Shown: piece by piece, positions 24,486 through 37,124 of the stretch
Layout of the letters: each line of letters starts with the position of its first letter
Position numbering within the stretch: position 1 is the first letter of the stretch
DNA from: Bacillus thermotolerans
GTDB taxonomy: Bacteria > Bacillota > Bacilli > Bacillales > Domibacillaceae
Assembly (NCBI RefSeq): GCF_000812025.2
Contig: NZ_JWJE02000003.1
Span: forward strand, 1 to 64,000
DNA: 64,000 nucleotides
Reading direction: 5' to 3'
Translations under genes and position numbers: made by a program
Notes under the pieces: generated by a model
The model's input: only the letters and a program-made list of their open reading frames with translations
Told to the model about the DNA's origin: nothing
Databases searched by the model: none

Positions 24486-24560
24486 TTGCTAACCTCCCAT
24501 CATTGTTACCGGCACTCATGTGATTTTTAAAAGCGAGAACGTTTCCGACTGCCTGACCGC

Positions 24561-25307
24561 TTACTCACTCCAGTCGAGGCGCTCCAAGAAACGATAAATG
24601 TCTTCATGAAGCTGATCCTTCTCCTTATCAATCGTAATCACGTGGCCGGATTCTTCATACCATTTCATTTCTTTCATCGTTGATTCTATTTCATCATAGA
24701 TAATGTTTGCACTCTCTGGTTTAATCATTTCGTCATGCCGCGCTTGCACGACAAAAGTGGGCGCATAAATCATATCTATATTACTTCTCACATCACTGAT
24801 TAACTCCTGCAATGACTTTAGCGTGTTCATAGGAGTTTTCTTAAATTCTTCCATCTCTTGTTCAATTACCTCTTGTGATTTCCCTTCAAACTTCTTGAAG
24901 TCCCGGGCATATTTGACGACGCCTTCGTACATCACTTCTTCACTCTTTATGTACATCGGTGCGCACATCGTTACAATGCCTTTTACCGGAACCGTGTAAC
25001 CAAGCTTTAAGGAGAACACTCCGCCAAGCGATAAGCCTGCTACAGCAATTTCCTCATAGCCGAGGTTCTTCAGATGATTATACCCATCCACTACATCCTT
25101 CCACCAGTCTTCAGGACCTGTATGTACCAGCTCCTCAGGCGGAACACCGTGCCCCTTGTAATGAGGCGCATGAGAGGTGTAGCCTTTCTTCTCAAGGAAG
25201 CGGCCAAGCATGCGCACATCGGAGGAGTTTCCGGTAAAGCCGTGAAGCAAAAGAACTGCTCTCTTCCCGGCTTCAAATGTAAATGGTTTGGGTAAACGTA
25301 TTCTCAT
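24561..25307 (-). CDS. est: Carboxylesterase, Est30/EstA type
   Basis: Alpha/beta hydrolase of 248 aa, the same length as Geobacillus Est30 and highly similar to it. The catalytic triad is visible: Ser93 in GLSLGG, Asp192 in QARHDEMI, His222 in ESGHVIT; the oxyanion segment is LLHGFTGNS. The enzyme hydrolyses short-chain esters in the cytoplasm; its physiological substrate is not known. The start is ATG 25307 (AAGGAG about 10 nt upstream); the longer in-frame reading to 25490 adds non-homologous residues across a terminator and is not used. It lies between secG and rnr as in B. subtilis. Confidence 0.94.
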   Translation of the reverse strand: MRIRLPKPFTFEAGKRAVLLLHGFTGNSSDVRMLGRFLEKKGYTSHAPHYKGHGVPPEELVHTGPEDWWKDVVDGYNHLKNLGYEEIAVAGLSLGGVFSLKLGYTVPVKGIVTMCAPMYIKSEEVMYEGVVKYARDFKKFEGKSQEVIEQEMEEFKKTPMNTLKSLQELISDVRSNIDMIYAPTFVVQARHDEMIKPESANIIYDEIESTMKEMKWYEESGHVITIDKEKDQLHEDIYRFLERLDWSE

Positions 25308-25423
25308 AATGCAATAACTCTCCTTTTTCCTAGTATGGACCGTTCGATACATATTCATTATCATTTTACGGGATATTCCGCCGGGACACCAGCAGAAGCG
25401 ATTGTTCCTTCCTTGCAGCAAAA

Positions 25424-25459
25424 AGAAGACACCCCAATCAGACTCTTGGGGTGTCTTCT
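25424..25459. terminator. Terminator of secG (bidirectional)
   Basis: AGAAGACACCCCAA and TTGGGGTGTCTTCT form a perfect 14-bp stem with an 8-nt loop; TTTTTGC follows on the minus strand and TTTTCTTAT on the plus strand. It begins 5 bp after the secG stop. Confidence 0.9.
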
Positions 25460-25464
25460 TTTTC

Positions 25465-25698
25465 TTATAATCCAAGATAAGATAAAGCAATAGTCAGCAC
25501 AAAAAACAAAATGGACAATACGACTGTTGCCCGATGAAGTACTAAATCAATGCCGCGAGCCTTCTGCTTTCCAAACAGCTGCTCTGCTCCTCCTGAAATC
25601 GCTCCGGACAGACCTGAACTCTTCCCAGACTGTAAAAGCACAACAGCGATCAAAGCAATCGCTACAATAACAAGCAATGTAATTAATAAAGTATGCAT
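25465..25698 (-). CDS. secG: Preprotein translocase subunit SecG
   Basis: Membrane protein of 77 aa with two hydrophobic helices (about 2-22 and 52-75) joined by a Gly/Ser-rich loop ([15 protein letters not shown], then FGKQKARG), the standard SecG layout. It is the accessory subunit of the SecYEG channel. ATG 25698 has GGAGGG 6 nt upstream; the longer in-frame reading to 25773 has none. It is followed by est and rnr, the conserved Bacillus order. Confidence 0.95.
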   Translation of the reverse strand: MHTLLITLLVIVAIALIAVVLLQSGKSSGLSGAISGGAEQLFGKQKARGIDLVLHRATVVLSILFFVLTIALSYLGL

Positions 25699-25758
25699 GT
25701 ATGCCCCTCCAAAAAACGAACATATGAATGAAACCAGTGTAACATAAATAAGAAAAAA

Positions 25759-25782
25759 AGGACAGCCATTCAAGGCCGCCTT
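25759..25782 (-). terminator. Terminator of the glycolytic operon (after eno)
   Basis: AAGGCGGCC, loop TTGAAT, GGCTGTCCTT (9 bp with one bulge) followed by seven T on the minus strand, 19 bp after the eno stop. Confidence 0.82.
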
Positions 25783-25801
25783 TTCTTTTCAAACAGGGTG
25801 C

Positions 25802-29422
<3,621 letters not shown>

Positions 29423-29482
29423 TCATCCTTTCTTTCCTGTCGATTGCTTTATTCGCTCTCTAAAGATGCTGCTTATGTCCTT

Positions 29483-30667
29483 TTACTTATCGTCTAAGGC
29501 GACTACGCCCGGCAGCTGTTTTCCTTCCATGAATTCCAAGGAAGCTCCTCCGCCTGTGGAAATGTGATCCATTTTCCCAGCGATACCGAACGTCTCCACC
29601 GCTGCCGCTGAATCTCCGCCGCCAATGACTGAATATGTATCTTCCGCTTCAGCCAAGGCCTCCGCTACCGCTTTTGTTCCTCCAGCGAACTTCTCCATCT
29701 CGAATACACCCATCGGTCCATTCCAGATCACAAGCTTCGATTTTTGAATCGTTTCTCTATATAATTCACTCGTTTTCGGTCCGATGTCAAGCCCCATCCA
29801 GCCAGATGGAATGCTGTCGATATCAACTGTTTTTGCTTCGGCTTCCTCAGAGAACTCTTTTGCTACCACTGCATCTAACGGCATAAGGAACTGGACGCCC
29901 TTTTGCTCAGCTTTCTCGATAAATTGCTTGGCCAGCTCTAATTTATCTTCTTCTAGAAGGGAGTTTCCGATTTCATAGCCTCGTGCTTTAATAAACGTGT
30001 AAGCCAGGCCTCCCCCGATGATCAAATTATCTACTCTATCCAGCAAGTGATCAATCACGCCAATTTTGTCTTTTACTTTGGCACCGCCAATAATAGCTGT
30101 AAACGGACGGGCAGGATTTGATAAAGCTTCACCTAGAACCTCCAGCTCTTTCTCTAAGAGGAACCCAGCTGCTGCCGGCAAGTGATGAGCCACTCCCTCT
30201 GTAGAAGCGTGGGCACGGTGAGCGGTGCCAAATGCATCATTAACGTACAAATCAGCTAACTCTGCAAATTGCTTTGCTAATTGCTCATCATTCTTTTCTT
30301 CTCCAGGGTAAAAGCGCACATTTTCAAGAAGCAGCACATCGCCATCCGCCATGGCATCGATTTCCTTCTTTACTGTCTCACCGAACGCTTCGTCCACCTT
30401 CTTTACTTCTTTGCCGAAAAGCTCGGATAAACGAGCAGCTACAGGTGTTAAACGAAGCTCTTCTCTCACTTCCCCTTTCGGCCGGCCAAGATGGCTTGCT
30501 AGAATTACCTTCGCACCTTGTTCAGATAAATATTGAATAGTTGGAAGTGCAGCTAAAATGCGTGTATCGTCCGCTACCTTTCCGTCCTTCATTGGTACGT
30601 TAAAGTCTACGCGGCAAAAGACACGCTTCCCTTTCACATCGAAATCCTTCATCGTCTTTTTGTTCAT
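29483..30667 (-). CDS. pgk: Phosphoglycerate kinase
   Basis: Two-domain kinase of 394 aa making ATP and 3-phosphoglycerate from 1,3-bisphosphoglycerate. Motifs: VDFNVPM near the N-terminus, [26 protein letters not shown], the hinge [20 protein letters not shown] and the C-terminal [21 protein letters not shown] 30667 is chosen as the family start (MNKKTMKDF), with GGGAGG upstream; the earlier in-frame codon has no such site. It is separated from gapA by 170 bp holding two hairpins. Confidence 0.98.
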   Translation of the reverse strand: MNKKTMKDFDVKGKRVFCRVDFNVPMKDGKVADDTRILAALPTIQYLSEQGAKVILASHLGRPKGEVREELRLTPVAARLSELFGKEVKKVDEAFGETVKKEIDAMADGDVLLLENVRFYPGEEKNDEQLAKQFAELADLYVNDAFGTAHRAHASTEGVAHHLPAAAGFLLEKELEVLGEALSNPARPFTAIIGGAKVKDKIGVIDHLLDRVDNLIIGGGLAYTFIKARGYEIGNSLLEEDKLELAKQFIEKAEQKGVQFLMPLDAVVAKEFSEEAEAKTVDIDSIPSGWMGLDIGPKTSELYRETIQKSKLVIWNGPMGVFEMEKFAGGTKAVAEALAEAEDTYSVIGGGDSAAAVETFGIAGKMDHISTGGGASLEFMEGKQLPGVVALDDK

Positions 30668-30708
30668 GTAAGAAGGCCTCCCTCGTAAAATCACAAAATA
30701 AAACGAAA

Positions 30709-30764
30709 GGGAGAGGGGATATCCTTCCCCGCTCCCCTGTCATCCCATCTATCATTATAGATGG
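30709..30764 (-). other. Two hairpins in the gapA-pgk gap
   Basis: CCATCTAT and ATAGATGG around a 4-nt loop (30745-30764), and GGGAG-GGGGA with TCCCC-CTCCC and single mismatched bases (30709-30736). Neither has a U-tract on the minus strand. They could mark mRNA processing or stability borders that set the gapA to pgk ratio. Confidence 0.5.
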
Positions 30765-30837
30765 TGGGTTATCATTTTCCAATAAAGAAGTGAAAAAAAC
30801 ATAACACACTTTTCCAATAGTATCACACTATTAGTGA

Positions 30838-31845
30838 TTAGAAGCCTTTTTGAATGATGTAGTCTACAAGGTCGACAACTCGGTTGGAATAGCCAGTTTC
30901 ATTGTCGTACCAAGATAGTACTTTCACCATATTGTCTTCAAGCACCATTGTAGATAATGCATCAATAGTTGAAGACGCTGTGCTGCCGTTATAATCTCTA
31001 GAGACAAGCGGTTCTTCAGAGTAAGCGAGAATTCCCTTTAACTCTCCTTGAGCGGCTTCCTTCAGCACTTGATTCACTTCTTCTGCTGTTGTATTTGTTT
31101 TCAGCTCAGCTACTAAGTCGACAACAGACACATTTGGTGTTGGTACGCGCATAGCCATACCATTTAGCTTGCCTTTTAATTCCGGCAATACAAGAGATAC
31201 CGCTTTAGCTGCTCCTGTTGTTGTCGGTATAATGTTCTCCCCCGCTGCACGCGCCCGGCGGTAATCTTTGTGAGGCAGATCAAGAATCTGCTGGTCATTT
31301 GTATAAGAATGAACCGTTGTCATCATGCCGCGCACAATGCCAAACTTATCATTCAGCACTTTAGCGAACGGTGCTAAGCAGTTTGTTGTACAAGAGGCAT
31401 TTGAAATGACGTGATGGTTTTTAGAATCGTACTGGTCTTCATTTACGCCCATAACAATGGTGATGTCCTCTTCCTTCGCTGGCGCTGAGATAACTACCTT
31501 TTTTGCACCTGCTTCTAAATGCTTCGCCGCATCAGAGCGCTTTGTAAAGCGGCCGGTTGATTCCACGACGATATCCACACCAAGCTCTCCCCATGGAAGG
31601 CTGGCCGGATCCCGTTCAGCTATTACCTTTACTTTGTGCTCGCCAACAACGATATACTCTCCGTCGACTGTTACCTCCTGGTCGAGCGTGCCATGCACGG
31701 TATCATACTTCAGAAGGTGAGCGAGCATATCCGCATCTGTTAAATCATTCACTGCTACAATATCAATATTGGGATTATCTAAAGCTGCACGGAATACAAC
31801 GCGTCCAATCCGTCCAAATCCATTAATTCCTACTTTTACTGCCAT
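30838..31845 (-). CDS. gapA: Glyceraldehyde-3-phosphate dehydrogenase (glycolytic)
   Basis: NAD-dependent GAPDH of 335 aa. The nucleotide motif [10 protein letters not shown], catalytic Cys152 in [19 protein letters not shown] with the active-site His region, and [13 protein letters not shown] are intact. It is directly downstream of cggR (87 bp), the arrangement of the glycolytic, not the gluconeogenic, enzyme in Bacillus. AGGAGG precedes the ATG. Regulation by CggR in response to fructose-1,6-bisphosphate is expected. Confidence 0.97.
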   Translation of the reverse strand: MAVKVGINGFGRIGRVVFRAALDNPNIDIVAVNDLTDADMLAHLLKYDTVHGTLDQEVTVDGEYIVVGEHKVKVIAERDPASLPWGELGVDIVVESTGRFTKRSDAAKHLEAGAKKVVISAPAKEEDITIVMGVNEDQYDSKNHHVISNASCTTNCLAPFAKVLNDKFGIVRGMMTTVHSYTNDQQILDLPHKDYRRARAAGENIIPTTTGAAKAVSLVLPELKGKLNGMAMRVPTPNVSVVDLVAELKTNTTAEEVNQVLKEAAQGELKGILAYSEEPLVSRDYNGSTASSTIDALSTMVLEDNMVKVLSWYDNETGYSNRVVDLVDYIIQKGF

Positions 31846-31932
31846 GTCACGATTCCTCCTAGAATGTTTTGATTATCATTAAACTGCCCAAGCAATAAAT
31901 TAATTGCTTTATAGAGAAGCAGTTGTTATCAC

Positions 31933-32964
31933 TTAGTCATTTTCATCGATTAACTGCCCAGCAGCCGCTTCATCTGTAATGAGCACAGTGGTCTTAACGG
32001 CTCCTTTCAAATAAGAGCGGATGGCCTGCCCTTTGGACTTCCCGCCCGCTACTGCAATGACTTCACGAGACTGGGCAAGATCCTTCAGCTGCAGTCCGAT
32101 TGTCGGCACACGGTGAACTACGCGTCCATCCATATCAAAGTAATAGCCAAACGCTTCACCCGCTGCCTGTTCGGATTTCATCTGCTCGATGACTGCATCA
32201 GGCGTATCCCGACGCCTAGCCATCTTGAATGCTTCTCCTATGCCATGCACGACAATAGACGGGGATTTGATCAGCTTCAGCACCTCTTTAATAGAGGGCT
32301 CCTGCAGCATAGACACCTGTATTTCCGGACTAATTTGATCGGGTGCATACAACACTTTATGCGTTGCGCCAGTCTTCTCAGCCATTTTGGCTGCAATCGC
32401 ATTCGCCTGATGGGAAATATCCTCTCCAAGACCGCCTCTGGCCGGTACAAATGTAATATCTTTGCCAGCGGCAAAATCAGCTGTCATAGCTGCGGCTGCT
32501 TCAAGCGTTGTTGTCCCACCCGTCACAGCAATGATATCTTTTACCTGCAGACGGCTTTTTATACTGTTTGCACAGTATTTTCCAAGTTCTTTTTTTGTCC
32601 ATGGAGATTCATCACTGTCGCCATGAACAATGATTACTTCATCAAGACCGAACCGGCGCTTAATTTTCTCCTGCATGGTGTTTATACCCTTCATTGCACC
32701 AATTAATTCCTGCAATTCCTCTAGAACAGCCACACCCGACTCTGTCAGTATCATCCCTGACGTTCGGTAATCGAGCAGGTCCTGTTCCTTCAAGAAATCA
32801 GCCTCTGCCCGCAGGGTTCGCTCCGTTAACCCTAATGACTGAGCTAGCGGGCGCCTGCCGATCGGCTGGGCTAAACGAATCGAATGCAAAATGTCATACC
32901 GCTTTTGAAGCACCTCCAGCAAGTCAGGAACCAGCTTCTTCTGAAGGTCAATGAGTGATTGCAT
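31933..32964 (-). CDS. cggR: Central glycolytic genes regulator CggR
   Basis: SorC/DeoR-family repressor of 343 aa: N-terminal winged helix (about 20-75, PIGRRPLAQSLGLTERTLR, here across residues 36-54) and a C-terminal sugar-phosphate-binding domain (GGTTTLEAAAAM, FVPARGGLGED, VVHGIGEAF). In Bacillus it represses its own operon until fructose-1,6-bisphosphate accumulates. It is the first gene before gapA. GGGG precedes the start, and a probable operator lies immediately upstream. Confidence 0.96.
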   Translation of the reverse strand: MQSLIDLQKKLVPDLLEVLQKRYDILHSIRLAQPIGRRPLAQSLGLTERTLRAEADFLKEQDLLDYRTSGMILTESGVAVLEELQELIGAMKGINTMQEKIKRRFGLDEVIIVHGDSDESPWTKKELGKYCANSIKSRLQVKDIIAVTGGTTTLEAAAAMTADFAAGKDITFVPARGGLGEDISHQANAIAAKMAEKTGATHKVLYAPDQISPEIQVSMLQEPSIKEVLKLIKSPSIVVHGIGEAFKMARRRDTPDAVIEQMKSEQAAGEAFGYYFDMDGRVVHRVPTIGLQLKDLAQSREVIAVAGGKSKGQAIRSYLKGAVKTTVLITDEAAAGQLIDEND

Positions 32965-32994
32965 ACAAATCCCCTCACTTGATAGGGACGTTAT

Positions 32995-33032
32995 TTGTCC
33001 CTTTATTAAAAGTATTGTCCCACTATGTACAA
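32995..33032 (-). promoter_or_regulatory. cggR promoter and probable CggR operator
   Basis: On the minus strand TTGTAC (33027-33032), 18-nt spacer and TAATAA (33003-33008) form a plausible promoter. Two direct GGGACAA repeats (33015-33021 and 32995-33001) start 20 bp apart, two helical turns, over the -10 region, and an inverted GTCCC copy follows. The known CggR operator also consists of spaced GGGAC-type repeats. The assignment rests on position and motif. Confidence 0.6.
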
Positions 33033-33041
33033 AAAAATAAA

Positions 33042-33069
33042 CCCTGCTTCAAAATAAAGTGTAGCAGGG
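33042..33069 (-). terminator. Terminator after sigL and the glutaredoxin-like gene
   Basis: CCCTGCT, a 14-nt loop and AGCAGGG followed by TTTATTTTTTTG on the minus strand. It separates this unit from the cggR promoter. Confidence 0.82.
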
Positions 33070-33112
33070 AAAAAACTAGAAAGCAACGAAAACGACTTCA
33101 CTGGTAAAAGAC

Positions 33113-33349
33113 TTACGCATCCACTGCCAGCTTAATAGTAGGATAATCAATGTGACCGTACTGGACCACCTTCCCATCTATTTCGACTACCGGAATCATC
33201 AATCCATACTTTTCCATCCATTCGTCCTTATCGTCAATATTTCTTTCATAAAGCTGAAACGATGCATCCTCCCGGACAAGCTTTAATACAGCCTCCGCCT
33301 CCTCACAAAGCGGGCATCTCGGCCTCGTATAAAAGTAAACCTCTTTCAT
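33113..33349 (-). CDS. Glutaredoxin-like (thioredoxin-fold) protein
   Basis: Small protein of 78 aa. The N-terminal KEVYFYTRPRCPLCEEA holds a CPLC redox motif after the first beta strand, and the cis-proline segment (MIPVVEIDG) is present, so this is a thioredoxin/glutaredoxin-fold protein of the DUF836/NrdH-like type. No substrate is known. ATG 33349 is chosen because GAGGAG lies 6 nt upstream, 16 bp after the sigL stop; the longer reading to 33427 lies inside sigL. It is cotranscribed with sigL. Confidence 0.88.
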   Translation of the reverse strand: MKEVYFYTRPRCPLCEEAEAVLKLVREDASFQLYERNIDDKDEWMEKYGLMIPVVEIDGKVVQYGHIDYPTIKLAVDA

Positions 33350-33365
33350 TCTATCTCCTCGGTTC

Positions 33366-34694
33366 TCAGTCGTATCTTTTCCTCTTCGATGATGAAGGGA
33401 TGGCCAATAAGCCCCGATACTTAGCAACGGTTCTTCTGGACACCTTCCATCCTTCTTCCTCTAAACGCTTGCTGATTTCCTGGTCTGAGAGCGGCTTGCA
33501 CTTATCCTCTCCGTTCACCAGCTCTACCATACGTGCCTTCACCTGTTCAGCCGAAGCAGCTCCCTCGGTTCCGCCCGATAAGCCTGACGGGAAGAAGGAT
33601 TTTAATTCGTATGTGCCGTATGGTGTCTGCATGTATTTCCCCCGCACAGCCCGGCTAACCGTCGATTCATGAATATCAAGCTCATCAGCGATCTCCTTCA
33701 TAGTGAGCGGCTGCAGACGGCTCGGTCCTTCGAAAAAGAAGTCACGCTGCCTTTCAACGATGGCTAGGCCGACTCGCTGAATCGTACGCTTACGCTGCTC
33801 CAGGCTCTTCAGCAGCCAGAGGTAATCCTTATGTTTATCTTTCATAAATTCCTTTAGCTTCGTATCTTTGTGTGCTGCTAATTCATCGAAATACTCTTTT
33901 TGAAACACAATTTTCGGCATGGCTTCTTCCAGCAAATGAACCTCGATTGAACCGTCCTTTTTCACAACTGACAAATCAGGCCGTACATAGGTCGGCTGCT
34001 CATAGGAAAAATGGATCCCTGGTTTCGGGTTCAATGTTTGAATAAAATCGGCCGCTTCCTGAATCTGCTGTATGCTGACATCCAGCTGTTTAGACAGCGG
34101 CCGCCAATTTTTCTCCGCAAATGCCACAAAATGATCTCGAATAATAACAGGAACGATCGGCGGGACGTCGGAAAGCCGTTCAATTTGGAGAAGAAGACAA
34201 TCTTGCAAGTTACGAGCCCCTACACCGGCCGGTTCCAGCTCACGAATCATATGAAACATCTTTACCCCTTCGTCTATAGAACAGCGGCACATTTGTGCAG
34301 CTTCTTTAATATCAATCGTCATATAGCCATTTTCGTCAATATTATATAACAAGAAGTCTAGCATTTTCTTCTCTGTCGCCTTCAACGGAATATGTGTCAG
34401 CTGCATTCTTAAATGGTCGATCAGTGTCTGGGATTGGTCCGCTACGTGCTCTACCCAGTTTCTCTCTTCCCTGCTTTGGAGAGCTTTCTTGCGTGAGCCG
34501 GGCTTCTCCTTTTGATGAAGCGCTTTCATTTCCCCTGACTCTAACTGGATAAATGGGTTTTCCATCGTCTTTGCTTCCAAAAACTCAGTCAGCTCCTGGG
34601 CAGAGTATTGCAGCAAAGCAATCGCCTGCGTTAATTCTTGTGTCATCACAAGCTTTACTGTTTGCTGTTGCCAAAGACCGGGCTTCAAGTGCAT
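33366..34694 (-). CDS. sigL: RNA polymerase sigma-54 factor SigL
   Basis: Sigma-54 of 442 aa: an N-terminal Gln/Leu-rich region I (QQQTVKLVMTQELTQAIALLQ, split over residues 8-28), core-binding domain (about 100-270), helix-turn-helix (IADELDIHESTVSRAV) and the diagnostic RpoN box in SRRTVAKYR near the C-terminus. It directs -24/-12 promoters with enhancer-binding proteins. ATG 34694 is preferred (GGGGGAGAGG about 9 nt upstream) over the TTG six bases earlier. It sits upstream of the cggR operon as in B. subtilis. No enhancer-binding protein gene is in the window. Confidence 0.95.
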   Translation of the reverse strand: MHLKPGLWQQQTVKLVMTQELTQAIALLQYSAQELTEFLEAKTMENPFIQLESGEMKALHQKEKPGSRKKALQSREERNWVEHVADQSQTLIDHLRMQLTHIPLKATEKKMLDFLLYNIDENGYMTIDIKEAAQMCRCSIDEGVKMFHMIRELEPAGVGARNLQDCLLLQIERLSDVPPIVPVIIRDHFVAFAEKNWRPLSKQLDVSIQQIQEAADFIQTLNPKPGIHFSYEQPTYVRPDLSVVKKDGSIEVHLLEEAMPKIVFQKEYFDELAAHKDTKLKEFMKDKHKDYLWLLKSLEQRKRTIQRVGLAIVERQRDFFFEGPSRLQPLTMKEIADELDIHESTVSRAVRGKYMQTPYGTYELKSFFPSGLSGGTEGAASAEQVKARMVELVNGEDKCKPLSDQEISKRLEEEGWKVSRRTVAKYRGLLAIPSSSKRKRYD

Positions 34695-34790
34695 ATTCAA
34701 ATTCCTCTCCCCCTTCCTACTCTATTATACAGCAGGAAATTGAATTGAGAAGTGAAAATTCAATCTTTTCGGCTAATGAAGGCATAAAAA

Positions 34791-34832
34791 AAGCCTGACC
34801 CGCTTGCTTAGAAAGCAAAGCTGGACAGGCTT
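34791..34832 (-). terminator. Terminator of the tRNA-Arg gene
   Basis: AAGCCTG and CAGGCTT with further pairing inside, followed by TTTTT on the minus strand. It starts 10 bp after the tRNA 3' end. Confidence 0.82.
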
Positions 34833-34842
34833 CTCTCTTGTA

Positions 34843-34914
34843 CGCCCTCGGCAGGAATCGAACCCACATTTCAAGAACCGGAATCTTGCGTGCTATCCGT
34901 TACACCACGAGGGC
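34843..34914 (-). tRNA. tRNA-Arg (anticodon CCG)
   Basis: Minus-strand cloverleaf of 72 nt: acceptor GCCCTCG pairing with CGAGGGC, D-arm TGTAACGGATAGCA, anticodon arm CAAGA-TTCCGGT-TCTTG with anticodon CCG, and T-arm GTGGGTTCGATTCCTGC. The CCA is not encoded. It reads CGG codons and matches the Bacillus tRNA-Arg near clpP. Confidence 0.97.
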
Positions 34915-35084
34915 TTAATGAGTACATTTCAATATTATAGCGGATGAATACTTAAAAAGCAAGGTCTCTTTTTTATAAAACAATAAATTATAACTTTCAC
35001 TTTTCTTATTACGTTTAGCAGGATTTTTCCTGGGTATAATAGAAAACTATGTAAGAAGTGTAAGACAGAAGTGAAGTCAGATCG

Positions 35085-35114
35085 TTTGACCTTTATTGAC
35101 CATCAAGGTATCAT
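35085..35114 (+). promoter_or_regulatory. clpP promoter overlapped by a CtsR operator
   Basis: TTTGACC-TTT-ATTGACC (35085-35101) is the inverted reading of the CtsR heptad tandem GGTCAAA/T, spacing 3. It covers the -35 TTGACC (35086-35091), and after 17 nt comes the -10 TATCAT (35109-35114). CtsR should repress clpP until heat or protein-folding stress. A second possible -10, TATAAT at 35035-35040, lacks a clear -35. Confidence 0.88.
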
Positions 35115-35161
35115 ACTTACATAAGATCGTTATTTTTTTATTTGAAGGGGGAACGAAAAAA

Positions 35162-35758
35162 ATGAATTTAATTCCTACAGTTATTGAACAAACCAACCGA
35201 GGTGAGCGCGCGTACGATATTTACTCCCGCTTGCTGAAAGACCGCATCATCATGCTAGGAAGCGGCATTGATGATAATGTGGCCAACTCGATCGTTTCTC
35301 AGCTATTGTTCCTTGAAGCGGAAAGTCCAGAGAAAGATATTTCTATTTACATCAATAGCCCAGGCGGAAGCATTACAGCTGGTATGGCGATTTATGACAC
35401 CATTCAATTCATTAAGCCGGACGTTCAAACAATTTGTATCGGCATGGCCGCTTCCATGGGTGCCTTCTTATTGGCAGCTGGAACACCAGGCAAGCGTTAT
35501 GCTCTTCCAAACAGTGAAGTGATGATTCACCAGCCGCTTGGAGGCGCACAAGGTCAGGCGACAGAGATTGAAATCGCAGCTAAGCGTATCCTCTTCCTTC
35601 GCGAGAAATTAAATCAAATTCTATCTGAGCGTACAGGCCAGCCAATCGAAGTGATCTCACGCGATACAGACCGTGACAACTTCATGACTGCAGAGCGCGC
35701 GCTGGAATACGGCTTAATCGACAAGATCTTAACTCGTAACGACGTAGAAAACAAATAA
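35162..35758 (+). CDS. clpP: ATP-dependent Clp protease proteolytic subunit ClpP
   Basis: Serine protease subunit of 198 aa forming a double heptamer. The triad is visible: Ser98 in GMAASMGA, His123 in VMIHQP and an Asp (about 172, SRDTDRDNF). It degrades substrates delivered by ClpC, ClpE and ClpX, including tmRNA-tagged proteins made with the ssrA/smpB encoded in this window. ATG 35162 follows GAAGGGGGAACG; the upstream in-frame ATG at 35096 lies inside the operator and is rejected. It is one of only three plus-strand genes and is monocistronic. Confidence 0.98.
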   Translation: MNLIPTVIEQTNRGERAYDIYSRLLKDRIIMLGSGIDDNVANSIVSQLLFLEAESPEKDISIYINSPGGSITAGMAIYDTIQFIKPDVQTICIGMAASMGAFLLAAGTPGKRYALPNSEVMIHQPLGGAQGQATEIEIAAKRILFLREKLNQILSERTGQPIEVISRDTDRDNFMTAERALEYGLIDKILTRNDVENK

Positions 35759-35838
35759 TCGTGTATCCGAACGAAGCATGGACCGGCCTTTTTAAGGACA
35801 CAACAAAAAGGCGGGATTTCTTCATCTCCGGATAGAAA

Positions 35839-35862
35839 AACAGCTGGAAATTCTCCAGCTGT
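35839..35862. terminator. Bidirectional terminator between clpP and crh
   Basis: AACAGCTGGA and TCCAGCTGTT around a 4-nt loop. Runs of T follow in both directions (TTTTCTTG on the plus strand, TTTCTATC after TT on the minus strand). It serves both convergent genes. Confidence 0.88.
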
Positions 35863-35875
35863 TTTTTCTTGCTTA

Positions 35876-36142
35876 TTATTGATGTCCTTCTTCACTCTCA
35901 ATGAATTCAGCAAGCACCTTAACCGCTTCCTCCTCATCCGAGCCCTCCGCTGATAGAGTAACTTCACTGCCGCGGTTAATTGCAAGGCTCATAATGCCCA
36001 TAATACTTTTAGCATTTACCTTCTTTCCGTCTTTCTCAAGGAAAATTTCAGATGAAAAGCGATTTGCCTCCTGAACAAATAATGCAGCTGGGCGTGCATG
36101 CAATCCTGTTTTTAATTGAACTTCTGTCAATTTTTCTACCAT
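35876..36142 (-). CDS. crh: HPr-like catabolite-repression protein Crh, with His15
   Basis: HPr-fold protein of 88 aa. It follows whiA, yvcK and rapZ, the invariant position of crh. The regulatory Ser46 is present (AKSIMGIMSL), the site phosphorylated by HprK so the protein can act as CcpA corepressor. In B. subtilis Crh position 15 is Gln, which prevents phosphorylation by enzyme I; here codon 36100-36098 is CAT, giving LHARP with His15 as in true HPr. The rest (ALFVQEANRF, LEKDGKKVNAK) is Crh-like. ATG 36142 is used. Whether it can take part in PTS phosphotransfer is open. Confidence 0.93.
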   Translation of the reverse strand: MVEKLTEVQLKTGLHARPAALFVQEANRFSSEIFLEKDGKKVNAKSIMGIMSLAINRGSEVTLSAEGSDEEEAVKVLAEFIESEEGHQ

Positions 36143-36159
36143 TTCCTTCTCCTCTTTCA

Positions 36160-37107
36160 TTATTTTTTCGCTAACTCATTTGCTCGAATCTTTTCAGCAA
36201 TTTCGTCAATTTTGCGAAGTCTATGATTAATCCCTGACTTGCTAATAGCCGGACCGGATACCATTTCTCCAAGTTCCTTTAACGTCACATCCTGGTGAGC
36301 TACTCGCAATTCAGCGATTTCACGCAGTTTATCAGGCAGTATCTCTAAGCCAACCGTGGACTCAATGAAGCGGATGTTTTCCACTTGGCGCATGGCTGCT
36401 CCAATCGTTTTATTCAAGTTGGCAGTTTCACAATTGACCAGACGGTTTACAGAATTTCGCATGTCACGAACGATACGGACATCCTCAAACCGAAGCAGCG
36501 CATTGTGGGCGCCGATTACATTGAGAAATTCTGTAATCTTCTCCGCTTCTTTCAAGTAAGTAATAAAACCTTTTTTACGCTCCAATGTTTTGCTGTTTAA
36601 ATGAAAGCTGTTCATCAATTCGCACAGCGCATCATTATGCTCTTTATAAAGCGAGGCGATCTCTAAGTGGTAGGACGAGGTTTCTGGATTGTTCACTGAA
36701 CCTCCTGCTAGGAAAGCCCCTCGTAAATAGGCACGACGGCAGCATTTTTTTGCAATTAAGTCAGGTGATATATTATGAACAAAAGCAAAGGATGTATCAA
36801 TGATAGATAGGTCCTCAAGAACATGGCGGGCTTTCTCTTTCAGACGGACGATGTAGACGTTGTTCTTCTTGAGACGCATCTTCTTACGAACCAGTAACTC
36901 TACATCCACTTGATAGTTTTGCTTTAGTAATATATAAATTCTTCTCGCAATGGCTGCATTTTCTGTTTGGATATTCACAACCAGCAGCCGATTAGAAAAG
37001 GACAATGAGCCGTTCATGCGAATGAGCGCTGAGAGTTCAGCTTTGGAGCAGCAAGCCTTTGTCTCTAGTGTTGTTAGCTCTTTTTTTGTTTCAGAGGCAA
37101 ATGACAA
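36160..37107 (-). CDS. whiA: DNA-binding protein WhiA
   Basis: Protein of 315 aa: an N-terminal degenerate LAGLIDADG homing-endonuclease-like fold (about 5-215) and a C-terminal helix-turn-helix (LRKIDEIA preceded by [21 protein letters not shown]). It influences cell division and chromosome segregation in Bacillus and sporulation genes in actinomycetes. The start is taken as TTG 37107, 5-6 nt after AAGGTGA, giving [11 protein letters not shown] exactly as in B. subtilis; the GTG at 37116 has no room for a ribosome-binding site. It lies 17 bp after yvcK and 17 bp before crh. Confidence 0.94.
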   Translation of the reverse strand: MSFASETKKELTTLETKACCSKAELSALIRMNGSLSFSNRLLVVNIQTENAAIARRIYILLKQNYQVDVELLVRKKMRLKKNNVYIVRLKEKARHVLEDLSIIDTSFAFVHNISPDLIAKKCCRRAYLRGAFLAGGSVNNPETSSYHLEIASLYKEHNDALCELMNSFHLNSKTLERKKGFITYLKEAEKITEFLNVIGAHNALLRFEDVRIVRDMRNSVNRLVNCETANLNKTIGAAMRQVENIRFIESTVGLEILPDKLREIAELRVAHQDVTLKELGEMVSGPAISKSGINHRLRKIDEIAEKIRANELAKK

Positions 37108-37124
37108 AGGGTTCACCTTCTCCC

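Noticed and set aside
24561-25490. 309-aa reading of the esterase
   Set aside because: The first 61 residues have no similarity to Est30, cross the secG terminator and lack a ribosome-binding site; ATG 25307 gives the family length of 248.
35035-35040. TATAAT as the main clpP -10
   Set aside because: A perfect -10 hexamer but with no recognisable -35 at 16-18 nt and no CtsR overlap; the promoter at 35086-35114 is better supported.
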